A DNA stretch of 17,157 nt from Halobacteriales archaeon QH_10_67_13 (GTDB taxonomy: Archaea; Halobacteriota; Halobacteria; Halobacteriales; Haloarculaceae), in contig PXQL01000110.1 in the NCBI GenBank assembly GCA_003021335.1, positions 10,244-27,400 on the forward strand, read 5' to 3'. Of this stretch, positions 1-6,756 are shown piece after piece (positions within the stretch are counted from its first letter, which is position 1; each line of letters opens with the position of its first letter). Position numbers and translations under genes: made by a program. Below the pieces are notes generated by a model. That model made no database searches and was not told the DNA's origin. It saw only the letters and a program-made list of their open reading frames with translations.

Positions 1-636
1 CGAGCACGGCAGAGGGGGGTCAAGCCGGGACGAACGTCTGTCTCGGAAGGAAAGTACCGGTAGCTCAGTCGTCGACGGTGACCGCCGCGATCGACGACGC
101 GACGCCGTTCCCGGCGGCGGTTCCGGATGACTCCTGGGCGCTTGAGCGCGCGAGCGTGACGACGACGAGCGGAGCTCTGTCGATCCCCGGCGTCTCGCTC
201 CCGACGGAGTCCTTCGAGGCGACTGCGGCGACTGCGGTCTACACGACTGGCGAGCGGACCCTCGCCGTGAGCCAGCGACCGGCGCCGGCGTGGCTCGAAG
301 AGGGGGCGGTCTCTGAGCTAACTGGGACCGATATCGAATCCGCGCTCGAGGCCGCTCTCGAAACTGAGATCGAGTTCGACACCGAGCTGAGCGTCGAGAC
401 TGACGCCGAGACGAGCGTCGTAACGGTCGGCGACCGCGAGGTCGTCCTGACGAGTACCGCGGACGGAACGACCGCCGCGTGGGTCGAGGACGACACCGTC
501 GTGACCGTCGCCGGCGACCTCGAGCGAGCGGATCTCGAATCGGCGATCGCGGCGGTCACCGTCGACGACTGAGCTACCGGTACTTTCCTTCCGAGACAGA
601 CGTTCGTCCCGGCTTGACCCCCCTCTGCCGTGCTCG
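1..636. repeat. Perfect 93-bp inverted repeat, arms 1-93 and 544-636, 450-bp spacer
   Basis: Bases 1-93 are the exact reverse complement of bases 544-636; I compared them in ten-base blocks and the first mismatch is at 94 against 543. The right arm holds the last nine codons of the plus-strand gene ending at 572 plus 64 bp downstream, so the left arm is an antisense copy of a gene end placed in front of the same gene. The inner junction falls on the palindrome CGATCG (88-93 and 544-549). Because the repeat reaches base 1, it may continue outside the window. No transposase or target duplication is visible. I infer a fold-back (template-switch) artefact at a contig end more readily than a biological element, but a real inverted duplication is not excluded. 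Confidence 0.93.
78..572 (+). CDS. Conserved haloarchaeal protein of unknown function, 3' portion; start unreliable
   Basis: This frame gives 164 residues from a GTG at 78 to TGA at 570-572. Only about 94-572 can be trusted as gene sequence, because 1-93 is an inverted copy of the gene's own 3' end. The first five or so residues are therefore probably artefactual, and the real N-terminus, perhaps with a signal peptide or membrane anchor, is missing. The frame stays open to base 1. The protein is acidic and rich in Thr, Ala, Val and Glu, with alternating beta-like segments. Its last 35 residues (AAWVEDDTVVTVAGDL, then a helix ending IAAV) resemble in layout the C-terminus of DUF4367-like or lipoprotein-sorting-like domains, a weak pattern match only. 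Codon use matches the neighbouring genes. I do not recognise the family. Confidence 0.55.
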   Translation: MTAAIDDATPFPAAVPDDSWALERASVTTTSGALSIPGVSLPTESFEATAATAVYTTGERTLAVSQRPAPAWLEEGAVSELTGTDIESALEAALETEIEFDTELSVETDAETSVVTVGDREVVLTSTADGTTAAWVEDDTVVTVAGDLERADLESAIAAVTVDD

Positions 637-830
637 CACAGGCACCGCCAAAGCGGCTTCGGGGGCCCGAGGCCGTGGTCCCTCAGGACGCGGGGAGAGG
701 CCCCCAATCACACTCCCGGTCTCTCCCAGCGGTCACGGACGCGACGGTCGCGCGATTTCATCGTACCCCAGAGTCGGTGGTCAATCGCGTTCAGTCGGGT
801 CGACTCCGCTGTCCTTTTTGGACTCGCGTC

Positions 831-1421
831 TCAGTCGGCGGTGCCGAACGTCTCGACGGCGTCCTCGGGGGTGTCGAAGTCGTGGAAGTGCTCGCCTTTC
901 TCCTTCGTGAGGATGTTCAGCGCCGCCGCGGCGCCGTCGCCTGCGGAGATGACCGCCTGCCACTCCTCGGCCCGGACCATCGCACCGGTCGCGTACGCGT
1001 CTGAAACGCTCGTCTCCATCGTCACGTCCACGTCGACGACGCCCTCCTCGTCCAGCGCACAGCCCAGGTCCTCGGCCAGCTCGCGGTCGGCCCCCGTCGC
1101 GAGGATCAGGTACTCGGCTTCCGTCTCCGCCTCTCCGTCCTCGCCTTCGCCGGTAACGGTGAACCCGCCCTCCGTGCTCGTGACGCCAGTCACCTCGGTG
1201 CCCTGCTCGCGGGTCGCGCCGAAGCTGTCGACCTGCCCGCGCAGCGTCTCGAGGAAGGCCGTCCCGTCCTGCGAGCCGATCCCCGGGTAATTGAACAGGT
1301 GAGACATGTGCATCCAGGTGTCGTCGGTGTCGAACACCGTCGCCTCGATGTCGTTTTTCGCGAGAAACAGCGCCGCGCTCAGTCCCGCCGGACCGCCGCC
1401 GACGATCGCTGCGTGTGTCAT
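831..1421 (-). CDS. Short NAD(P)/FAD-dependent oxidoreductase, thioredoxin reductase family
   Basis: The 196-residue protein opens with a classic FAD-binding Rossmann motif (IVGGGPAGLSAALFLAK, residues 6-22). It has a central LATGAD motif near residue 110 and a C-terminal FAD-contacting segment (DAYATGAMVR, then AGDGAAAALNIL). This is the family pattern of pyridine nucleotide-disulfide oxidoreductases. It is much shorter than true thioredoxin reductases (about 310-340 residues), and I see neither a second NADPH-binding Rossmann domain nor a redox CxxC pair. From memory, haloarchaea carry such shortened homologues, so I do not call it truncated. Substrate is unknown. It starts at the ATG at 1421, 65 bp after the frameshifted membrane-protein gene, with a TATA-like element of its own, so it is probably a separate transcript. 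Confidence 0.85.
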   Translation of the reverse strand: MTHAAIVGGGPAGLSAALFLAKNDIEATVFDTDDTWMHMSHLFNYPGIGSQDGTAFLETLRGQVDSFGATREQGTEVTGVTSTEGGFTVTGEGEDGEAETEAEYLILATGADRELAEDLGCALDEEGVVDVDVTMETSVSDAYATGAMVRAEEWQAVISAGDGAAAALNILTKEKGEHFHDFDTPEDAVETFGTAD

Positions 1422-1446
1422 GTCTAAACGTATGACCGGCGATCAC

Positions 1447-1455
1447 ATAATTGTA
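1447..1455 (-). promoter_or_regulatory. TATA-like element before the FAD oxidoreductase gene
   Basis: The minus strand reads CAATTATG within a GC-rich stretch, about 26-34 bp upstream of the ATG at 1421. This spacing fits an archaeal TATA box giving a leaderless or nearly leaderless mRNA. No transcript data are available here. Confidence 0.4.
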
Positions 1456-1486
1456 GCGTGCTCGTCCGCCGCGGGCGGAACATCGC

Positions 1487-1710
1487 TCAGACCGACAGGA
1501 ACGCGCCGACGACCTTCCGGGTAATAATCGAGATGATCGTAGACAGCCAAATATGATAATGAACTGCATGTAGGCGTTGATCTTGTGGCCGCTGTCGACG
1601 GTCCGAACCATCATCGCCGACAGCAGCGCCAAAAACGCGATCACGCCGACCAGCAGCGACTCGATCAGCACCGCGGTGCCGGCGTCGGTGAACTTCCCGG
1701 ACGGGCCCAC
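1487..1710 (-). pseudogene. Small two-helix membrane protein gene with a frameshift
   Basis: From the GTG at 1710, preceded by a GGAGG ribosome-binding site four bases upstream, the frame encodes MGPSGKFTDAGTAVLIESLL and a first membrane helix, then MVRTVDSGHKINAYMQFIII. There it stops making sense. Another frame continues naturally with WLSTIISIITRK VVGAFLSV and the stop at 1487. Joining the two needs one added or two removed bases at about 1547-1556, in the minus-strand run ATATTTGG. The restored product is about 73-74 residues with two membrane helices and almost no soluble part. It starts 24 bp after the HTH gene ends, so the two form an operon. I do not recognise the family. The lesion may be a sequencing or assembly error, since both halves read as well-conserved protein. 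Confidence 0.6.
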
Positions 1711-1734
1711 CGGCCTCCAGAACTACCACGTGTG

Positions 1735-2070
1735 CTACGTCTCTGAGAGGGTCCGCCAGGCCTCGTCCAGGGTGTTTGTCACCTCGGATCGTTCCTCGAT
1801 GTCGACGGAGGGCGTGCCATCGAACTCGACGCGAACCGACTCGACGCTTCGACGGTAGACTTTGATCCGTCGCCGGTCGTCCGAGAGGACGCTGTCGTGT
1901 AACTCGAGCAGATCCTGCTCCTGGAGCTCGTCGATCCGCCGGTAGCAGGTCGCGATCGGAACGTCGAGCTCCTCGCTGAGCTCTTGGGCGGACTTTGCCT
2001 CGTCGGTCGCCGAGAGGATCTCGGCACTGTACTTGTTCCCGAGCGTCCGGATCGTGTCGACCCCCGCCAT
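1735..2070 (-). CDS. Winged helix-turn-helix transcriptional regulator
   Basis: The 111-residue protein has a winged-helix layout. An N-terminal helix (TIRTLGNKYSAEIL, residues 6-19) is followed by the HTH pair SAQELSEELDVP and ATCYRRIDELQEQDLL (27-55), then a beta-wing with charged turns (SVLSDDRRRIKVYRR, 60-74). The C-terminal 35 residues are acidic and helical and could dimerise. This matches ArsR/MarR-like haloarchaeal regulators. No metal-binding cysteine cluster is visible (a single Cys at 42), so metal sensing is unlikely. The gene starts at the ATG at 2070 with a TATA-like box about 25-32 bp upstream. It lies just before the small membrane-protein gene, its probable operon partner and perhaps its membrane anchor or sensor, which is inference. 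Confidence 0.8.
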   Translation of the reverse strand: MAGVDTIRTLGNKYSAEILSATDEAKSAQELSEELDVPIATCYRRIDELQEQDLLELHDSVLSDDRRRIKVYRRSVESVRVEFDGTPSVDIEERSEVTNTLDEAWRTLSET

Positions 2071-2094
2071 CGTTATCAGAATACATACTGCAGG

Positions 2095-2102
2095 AATAAA
2101 AA
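2095..2102 (-). promoter_or_regulatory. TATA box before the HTH gene
   Basis: The minus strand reads TTTTTATT at 25-32 bp before the ATG at 2070, in an AT-rich island within GC-rich DNA. The spacing predicts a transcript starting at or next to the start codon. Confidence 0.55.
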
Positions 2103-2144
2103 GCCCGGCCGTCGGACGGCTAAGATTTCAGTCGCTGATACTCG

Positions 2145-2870
2145 CTACAGCGGCGACTCTTCCCCACCCATCATCGAGAACTCGCTTGCGTTCTTGAAGA
2201 CGGTGATCCCGCCCTCGTCGATCTCCATCGGGAAAATGTCGGTGTCGACGTCCTGTTTGCGCATCTTCGCGACCCAGGCGTAGCGGTTGACCCCCGAGTC
2301 GGTCGGGGTCTGCAGCAGGTAGATGTTGCCGTCGGTGAGGAAGTTCTCGAGGCCGATGTCGGTCTCGGGAAAGACCGCCCCCTGTTCGTTTGTCATCAGC
2401 GTCGTCAGGCCGTTGTCTGCGAGGATGTCGATGAACTTCAGGAGATAGGTGCGTTTCTCCTGTTCGTCCTCGAAAAACAGCTGGAACATCGTCAGTGAGT
2501 CCAGCACGAGCCGCTCGTAGTCCTCTTCGGCGAGCTCCTCGAGTAGCAACTCGAGGGAGGCGTCGAACTCGTGTTCCCGGAGCAGGGTCTGTTTGTCGAA
2601 GACAGTGATATCGCCGGCCTCGACGTACTCCTCCCAGTTCTCGAAGCCGATCGACTCGGCGGCCTGACGGAGGTCTTGTGCGTTTTCCTCGAAGGTAAGA
2701 TACAGCCCCCGCTGATCGAACAGGTCGACACCGTTGTAGATGTATTGCAGGCCCATGACGCTCTTTCCCGCGCCGGGGTTGCCACTGACCAGCGTCGTCG
2801 AGTGTTTTACAATGCCGCCGTTGAGAATTTCATCGAGCCCCTCGATCCCGGTCCGGACTAGCTCCACCAT
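2145..2870 (-). CDS. RAD55/KaiC-like RecA-superfamily ATPase
   Basis: The 241-residue, single-domain protein starts with the family signature TGIEGLDEILNGG (7-19). A Walker A loop GNPGAGKS (30-37), an acidic pair TFEE (59-62) equivalent to the KaiC catalytic glutamates, and a Walker B strand RLVLDS (120-125) follow. C-terminal beta strands (GVNRYAWVAKMRKQ) match the rest of the KaiC domain. It has one ATPase domain where cyanobacterial KaiC has two. Haloarchaea hold many such proteins, some named Cir for diurnal expression; most are thought to act in signalling rather than in a true clock. The partner is unknown. It begins at the ATG at 2870 with its own TATA-like box, and the HTH gene begins 74 bp after it on the same strand. 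Confidence 0.88.
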   Translation of the reverse strand: MVELVRTGIEGLDEILNGGIVKHSTTLVSGNPGAGKSVMGLQYIYNGVDLFDQRGLYLTFEENAQDLRQAAESIGFENWEEYVEAGDITVFDKQTLLREHEFDASLELLLEELAEEDYERLVLDSLTMFQLFFEDEQEKRTYLLKFIDILADNGLTTLMTNEQGAVFPETDIGLENFLTDGNIYLLQTPTDSGVNRYAWVAKMRKQDVDTDIFPMEIDEGGITVFKNASEFSMMGGEESPL

Positions 2871-3187
2871 TATCCGAAGCTGTGCCGCCCGGGATAAAAA
2901 GTCTTGTAGGCTGATCGTTCGGTCGGCCGATTAACCGGCGTGGACGGTCCTGTGGTCGACCCGGATGAGATACCCCGTCTCGCTCTGGAGCAGGCCCCCC
3001 TGGGTCCTTCTCCGACGGATCGCCGACGCCCTCGCGGGCGGCCCCGAGGACATACTCGACGCCCCCAACGAGCCAGCCGGCTGATCGCCCGCGACAGGGG
3101 GCTCGTAGACCGCGATCCGGTCGAGATACGGCGTCTCCCGCCGGTCCCGGGTTATCCTACTCTCGTGGATCCGACCGAATTCTGTCT
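2871..3187. other. 317-bp gap with no convincing gene; possible remnant on the minus strand
   Basis: Apart from the TATA box of the RAD55-like gene at its left end, this stretch holds no gene I can support. A minus-strand frame ending at 2931 stays open from the HD gene through the gap and contains protein-like pieces (YLDRIAVYEPPV and SETGYLIRVDHRTVHAG). Within the gap it has only one ordinary start, an ATG at 3053 giving 40 residues. Another minus-strand frame also stays open. This could be the decayed or frameshifted remains of a small gene, or chance openness in GC-rich DNA. No tRNA or hairpin terminator was recognised. Confidence 0.3.
2893..2900 (-). promoter_or_regulatory. TATA box before the RAD55/KaiC-like gene
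   Basis: The minus strand reads TTTTTATC at 23-30 bp before the ATG at 2870, an AT-rich patch inside GC-rich DNA. The position fits a leaderless haloarchaeal mRNA. Confidence 0.5.
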
Positions 3188-3742
3188 TCAATCTGTTCTG
3201 AGCCGCTCGGCCCGGGCGAGGAACCGCTCGCGGATCTGCTCGATCTCCCCGGAGTGAAGCTCGTAGCACAGGTCGGCCGGCTCGTCGGCCCACGAGGCGT
3301 CCTGCAAGACGTTATCGGCCTCGTAGGCCAGCAGCCGGTCGTCCGCGGCCATCACCCGCGCCCACTCCTCATCCGTCGGCGCCGCGACTCCGAGTCCCTC
3401 CCAGACGGCGTCGAGAATCTCCGCCTCGAGGCGCTCGACGGTCTCGAGTTTCGACTTCAGCGGCCGGGGCACGTCCCCAACGTAGGCCTCTCCCGCGTCG
3501 TGGAGGAGTCCGAGCAGGGCGAGCCGCGGCCCGGCGTCGGCGAGCTCGCGGCTGACGTGCAGTGAGTGGTGAGCGACACTGTAAAACGTCCGGCAGTGGC
3601 CGCCAAACCGGCAGGTGTGTGCTAGCCCGGCCGCGATGTCGGGGAGACGGACATCCACGGGGTCGGGGTCGAACAGGTCGAAGCCGCCCCCGGTGTAGGT
3701 TTCGACGACGCCCGCGCCGTCCCAGGGCGTGGATTCTGTCAT
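3188..3742 (-). CDS. HD-domain phosphohydrolase, YfbR/5'-nucleotidase-like
   Basis: The 184-residue protein has the HD-superfamily metal ligands in order. These are the N-terminal segment FGGHCRTFYSVAHHS (46-60; His 58/59), the HD pair LLHDAGEAYVGD (79-90; His81-Asp82, Glu85, Asp90), and a distal acidic stretch ending AYEADNVL for the last ligand. The sequence RPLK after the HD motif is typical of the COG1896/YfbR group, which hydrolyses deoxynucleoside 5'-monophosphates. That activity is inferred from the family; other phosphoesters are possible. The length is close to that of YfbR (about 200). It starts at the ATG at 3742, 54 bp after the end of the permease gene on the same strand, so the two may be co-transcribed, though the functions show no obvious link. 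Confidence 0.83.
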   Translation of the reverse strand: MTESTPWDGAGVVETYTGGGFDLFDPDPVDVRLPDIAAGLAHTCRFGGHCRTFYSVAHHSLHVSRELADAGPRLALLGLLHDAGEAYVGDVPRPLKSKLETVERLEAEILDAVWEGLGVAAPTDEEWARVMAADDRLLAYEADNVLQDASWADEPADLCYELHSGEIEQIRERFLARAERLRTD

Positions 3743-3796
3743 GTCTGGAGCACTCCCGGACGGCGTATGACTCTTGTCCCCGCTGGCCGGCCGACG

Positions 3797-5185
3797 TCAG
3801 TCGGTCTCTGTCGAGGCGAGTCCGTCGTCGGCCTGGTCACGGCGGCCGTGGATGATCGTCCCGACGGCGCCGGTCCGGTCGGTCCGGGGCCGGCCGTAGA
3901 CGAGATAGAGCGCCACCCCGCCGAGAACGATCCCGGCCGCCCCCAGGAGCGGAAGCCGTCCCATCTGCGAGAGTAGTCCGAGCCCGCCGACCAGCCCGAA
4001 CAGCTGGACGTACGGGTACCCCGGCGCGGTCCACTCGGGCTGATATGAGGGGACCTCTGCCTCCCGGAACGCGATCAGCGCGACGTTCTCGAACGCGAAC
4101 ACGAGGATCGTGAACGCGCTGGCCATCTCCGCGAGCTGGACGACGTTCACCTGCGCGATGAGAAAGAGCAGCACCGCCCCGGTCAGCAACACCGAGTTGC
4201 GCGGCGTGGAGAACCGCTCGTCGATCTCGCCGAGCCGCGCCGGCAGCAGGTTGTCGCGGCTCATCGCGAGCGGAAACCGCGAGGTCGAGAGCACGCCGGC
4301 GTTTGCCATGCTCGTCAGTGCGACGACCGCGAGCGCCGAGACGATCGCGATCCCCGCGTCGCCGAACAGCGCGTCGGCCCCGTCGGCCATCGGGGTCAGC
4401 GACGGCTCTCCCTCGGGGCCGCCGCCCGTGAGCACCGCCGGCTCGGTCAGTCCGACGATCGCTCCGACGATGGCGATGTAGACGCCCGACATGATCGCGA
4501 GCGAGCCGAGCATCCCCCGCGGGAGGTTCCTGCCCGGCTCTTTGACCTCCTCGGCGACGCTCGCGACCTTCGTGACGCCGGCATAAGAGACGAACACGAA
4601 CGCCGCCGCCGTTACGACGCCGCTCGAGCCGCTGCTCGCGAACTCGGCGAACCGATCGCCCTCGGCGGCGACGCCGGCGTTGAGCGCGTACGCAACCAGT
4701 CCGGCGAGTACGGCCGTGACGATGATCGCCTGTACGCGGCCGCTGAGCTCCGTCCCCAGGATGTTCAAGACGACGACGGCGGCGGCGAGCCCGAGCCCCA
4801 CGGCCGTGAGCGACCCCTCGCCGATCGGGACCAGCTCCGGCAACATGAGGTAGGCCCCGAGCCCGACCAGGGCAAAGGCCGACTTGAACGTTAACGAGAA
4901 CCACGCGCCGATCCCGGCGATCGTCCCGAAGAGCGGCCCGAGCGCCCGATCGATGTACAGGTACGTGCCGCCGGACTGGGGCATCGCGGTCGCCATCTCC
5001 GCCTTCGAGAGCGCCGCCGGCAACACGACGAGCGCCGCCAGCACGTACGAGAGCACGACCGCCGGCCCGGCGATGCTGTATCCTATCGCCGGGAGCACGA
5101 AGATCCCGCTCCCGATCATCGCACCCATGCTGATCATCAATGTCGGGTACAGACCCAAGCTCCGCCCGAGTTCGTCATCCGCCAT
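3797..5185 (-). CDS. APC-superfamily amino acid permease
   Basis: The 462-residue protein has about twelve hydrophobic helices. The first carries the APC signature MISMGAMIGSGIFVLPA (18-34), the unwound helix that binds the amino or carboxyl group of the substrate. The segment RNSVLLTGAVLLFL and the conserved EVKEPGRNLPRG loop (in the first half of the protein) also fit the family. Haloarchaeal members often carry one or two universal-stress domains after the membrane part. This one ends after a short charged tail (GRRDQADDGLASTETD) and is a transporter-only version. The substrate cannot be told from sequence. It probably takes up amino acids by cation coupling. Its start at 5185 is supported by a strong TATA box about 25-32 bp upstream in an AT-rich island. 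Confidence 0.88.
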   Translation of the reverse strand: MADDELGRSLGLYPTLMISMGAMIGSGIFVLPAIGYSIAGPAVVLSYVLAALVVLPAALSKAEMATAMPQSGGTYLYIDRALGPLFGTIAGIGAWFSLTFKSAFALVGLGAYLMLPELVPIGEGSLTAVGLGLAAAVVVLNILGTELSGRVQAIIVTAVLAGLVAYALNAGVAAEGDRFAEFASSGSSGVVTAAAFVFVSYAGVTKVASVAEEVKEPGRNLPRGMLGSLAIMSGVYIAIVGAIVGLTEPAVLTGGGPEGEPSLTPMADGADALFGDAGIAIVSALAVVALTSMANAGVLSTSRFPLAMSRDNLLPARLGEIDERFSTPRNSVLLTGAVLLFLIAQVNVVQLAEMASAFTILVFAFENVALIAFREAEVPSYQPEWTAPGYPYVQLFGLVGGLGLLSQMGRLPLLGAAGIVLGGVALYLVYGRPRTDRTGAVGTIIHGRRDQADDGLASTETD

Positions 5186-5205
5186 TACAAGATACTTTTT
5201 ACACC

Positions 5206-5218
5206 TATAATTATAAAA
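5206..5218 (-). promoter_or_regulatory. TATA box of the amino acid permease
   Basis: The minus strand reads TTTTATAATTATA, 21-33 bp upstream of the ATG at 5185. It sits in the most AT-rich stretch of the window (about 5186-5270). The distance places transcription start at the ATG, so a leaderless mRNA is likely. The AT-rich DNA upstream could hold the BRE or regulator sites, but I see no clear palindrome. Confidence 0.65.
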
Positions 5219-5446
5219 CAGTTTTGAAAATTCATCTCCTGAGAAGTCAGATTAAATTTTTCTTACCGTCCACCTCGTCGTCGCGGCCCCGCGGGCTCAA
5301 GTTCTGTGCGAGGCCCTTGTCCACGGGTGCTCACTGGCCCAACTTCGGCGTCTGTCGGGAGACGAGATCCGCAAGAATCGGTCGCGGGTGCGTTCGAGTG
5401 ACGAGCCGTCACCCGGCGGTGCTGGCCGCCCGGACGGGTCGGCCTC

Positions 5447-6205
5447 TCAGTCCTCGATCCGCTCGCGGCCGTCCCACTCCGCGGAGTTATCCTCGGGCTC
5501 GTAGCCAAGAGCTTCGCGGGCGCGTTCGATGGAGTAGTACCTGCGGTCGTTGTCCGATATTCCGTAGACGATCTCGTAGTCGTACTCCGCCCGGAGCGCC
5601 CGGTCGTGGAGCTGTGCACAGTCCCGCGGCGAGAGCCACATCGCCTGCCCGCGCTTGTAGTCGACCGGCGGGTGGTCCTCGTTGAGGTTGCCGATCCGAA
5701 CGTTACAGACGCTGATGCCGTGAGCGTCGTGGTAGTACCGGCCGATCAGCTCGCCGGTCGCTTTGCTGATCCCGTACTTGTTGCCCGGCCGCGGGGGCGC
5801 GGTCCCGTCGAGGAGAAAGTCGTCGGCGGCCCGGTACAGCTCCGGAGCGCGGTCGTCCTCGTAGGCGCCGACCGCGTGGTTCGAGGAGGCATAGACGATC
5901 CGCTCGACGCCCGCCGCCACGGCGACGTCGTAGAGGGGGTGGGTTCCGTCGATGTTGTTCGCGAGCACGCTCTTCCAGGGGGCGTCCCGTCGGGGATCGG
6001 CCGCCAGGTGGATCACGGCCTCGCAGCCCTCGACGGCCGCCCGGACCGTCTCGCGGTCGCGGATGTCGCCGACGACGTACGGTCCCGGCGGGTCACCGGT
6101 CGGTTCGGTGAAATACAGCAGCCGCCAGTCGTAGGCCTCGGCGAGCCGATCGAGGATCGTCCTCCCGACGTGACCGCCCGCGCCGGTGAGCAATACCGGT
6201 CCCAT
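5447..6205 (-). CDS. azf: NAD-dependent glucose-6-phosphate dehydrogenase, Azf-like extended SDR
   Basis: The 252-residue extended short-chain dehydrogenase has the dinucleotide motif GAGGHVG (8-14), the HLAAD strand end (66-70), conserved serines at 107-108 (ASSNHAVGAYE) and the catalytic YGISK (Tyr144, Lys148). Signature segments NVRIGNL, RGQAMWLS, YEIVYGISDNDRRYYS and ALGYEPEDNSAE match, from memory, the haloarchaeal Azf enzyme. Azf opens an oxidative pentose-phosphate pathway by oxidising glucose 6-phosphate with NAD. Uronate dehydrogenase is the closest alternative. The frame is open further upstream to 6379, but I chose the ATG at 6205 because MGPVLLTGAGG is the usual N-terminus and the upstream residues look like non-coding sequence. 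It is transcribed divergently from mptD, with 143 bp between the starts. Confidence 0.78.
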   Translation of the reverse strand: MGPVLLTGAGGHVGRTILDRLAEAYDWRLLYFTEPTGDPPGPYVVGDIRDRETVRAAVEGCEAVIHLAADPRRDAPWKSVLANNIDGTHPLYDVAVAAGVERIVYASSNHAVGAYEDDRAPELYRAADDFLLDGTAPPRPGNKYGISKATGELIGRYYHDAHGISVCNVRIGNLNEDHPPVDYKRGQAMWLSPRDCAQLHDRALRAEYDYEIVYGISDNDRRYYSIERAREALGYEPEDNSAEWDGRERIED

Positions 6206-6348
6206 TCGTCTCGTCGATCGGCCGGCAGGCTCAAGAACGGTGCGGTCTCGCCGGCTCCCGGCACGGTGCCGGGTCGCTGATCGGAGACTCCCTGCGGCGG
6301 TCGGCGCCGCGATCGACGGAGAGTTGTTCGCCGAGACCAAGCAGGGGT

Positions 6349-6711
6349 ATGACCGACGAGTCCGGACCGACGGCCCCACAGCGGGCGTGTTTCGAGGCCG
6401 GCATCAAGTTCGGAACGCTGTATCACCAGTTTGCCGGCACGCCGATCACCCCGGAGAGCGCGCCCTCGCTGGCCCGGGCGATGGAGGCGGCCATCGAGAA
6501 CCAACCCCACTGCGTCGCAGTGACCGTCGAGATCGCCGAGGAGCGGCTCGCGGCGGCGGTCGCGGACGGGCCGGCATCCTACGTCGAGTTCACCGGCCGG
6601 TACGCCAACGTTGAGATCGTCGTCGAGCGCGAGGGCTACCGCGTCACGACCGCCATGACACTCGAGGACGGGTACCCGCTGATGCGCGTCGAGTCCGTCG
6701 AGGTGGTGTAG
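6349..6711 (+). CDS. mptD: Archaeal 7,8-dihydroneopterin aldolase MptD
   Basis: The 120-residue protein matches the archaeal aldolase family (PF04038, formerly DUF381), which is unrelated in sequence to bacterial FolB. Diagnostic segments are ACFEAGIKFGTLYHQFAGTP (13-32), an acidic helix followed by ENQPHCVAVTVEI, and the C-terminal DGYPLMRVESV. The enzyme cleaves 7,8-dihydroneopterin to 6-hydroxymethyl-7,8-dihydropterin and glycolaldehyde. In methanogens this feeds tetrahydromethanopterin synthesis; in haloarchaea it feeds folate-type pterins. The length is normal. It starts at the ATG at 6349 after a purine-rich GCAGGGG. A new promoter-like element follows 11 bp after its stop, so the cysteine synthase locus is probably a separate transcript. 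Confidence 0.85.
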   Translation: MTDESGPTAPQRACFEAGIKFGTLYHQFAGTPITPESAPSLARAMEAAIENQPHCVAVTVEIAEERLAAAVADGPASYVEFTGRYANVEIVVEREGYRVTTAMTLEDGYPLMRVESVEVV

Positions 6712-6722
6712 CCCGACCGGGG

Positions 6723-6731
6723 TCAAAAAGA
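6723..6731 (+). promoter_or_regulatory. TATA-like element before the cysteine synthase locus
   Basis: The sequence TCAAAAAGA lies 26-34 bp before the ATG at 6757, not before the enzyme's own GTG at 6813. The spacing therefore suggests transcription starting at 6757, at a 19-codon reading frame. Confidence 0.4.
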
Positions 6732-6756
6732 ACAGCTTCTACTGGGTCCCCGCCCT

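Noticed and set aside
37..60. CGGAAGGAA resembling the SRP RNA tetraloop domain
   Set aside because: The flanking bases do not form the SRP stem, and the same bases are part of the inverted copy of a region downstream of a protein gene.
55..75. tRNA-like D-arm sequence GGTAGCTCAGTC
   Set aside because: It is the reverse complement of a gene's stop codon region (part of the inverted repeat); no anticodon arm, T-loop GTTCRA motif or acceptor stem pairs around it.
1..636. Insertion sequence or MITE defined by the inverted repeat
   Set aside because: No transposase, no target-site duplication, and one arm is coding sequence; the spacer is part of an ordinary gene.
781..1710. 309-residue minus-strand open frame across the oxidoreductase region
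   Set aside because: Only its first 50 or so residues are protein-like (the small membrane protein). The rest is arginine-rich out-of-frame translation over the FAD oxidoreductase gene.
3837..4904. 355-residue arginine-rich frame within the permease gene
   Set aside because: It is an out-of-frame reading of the permease gene, basic and low in complexity, unlike haloarchaeal proteins, which are acidic.
5206..6379. Upstream extension of azf to 6379
   Set aside because: The extra 58 residues are arginine-rich and unlike any SDR N-terminus; the Rossmann strand starts right after the ATG at 6205.
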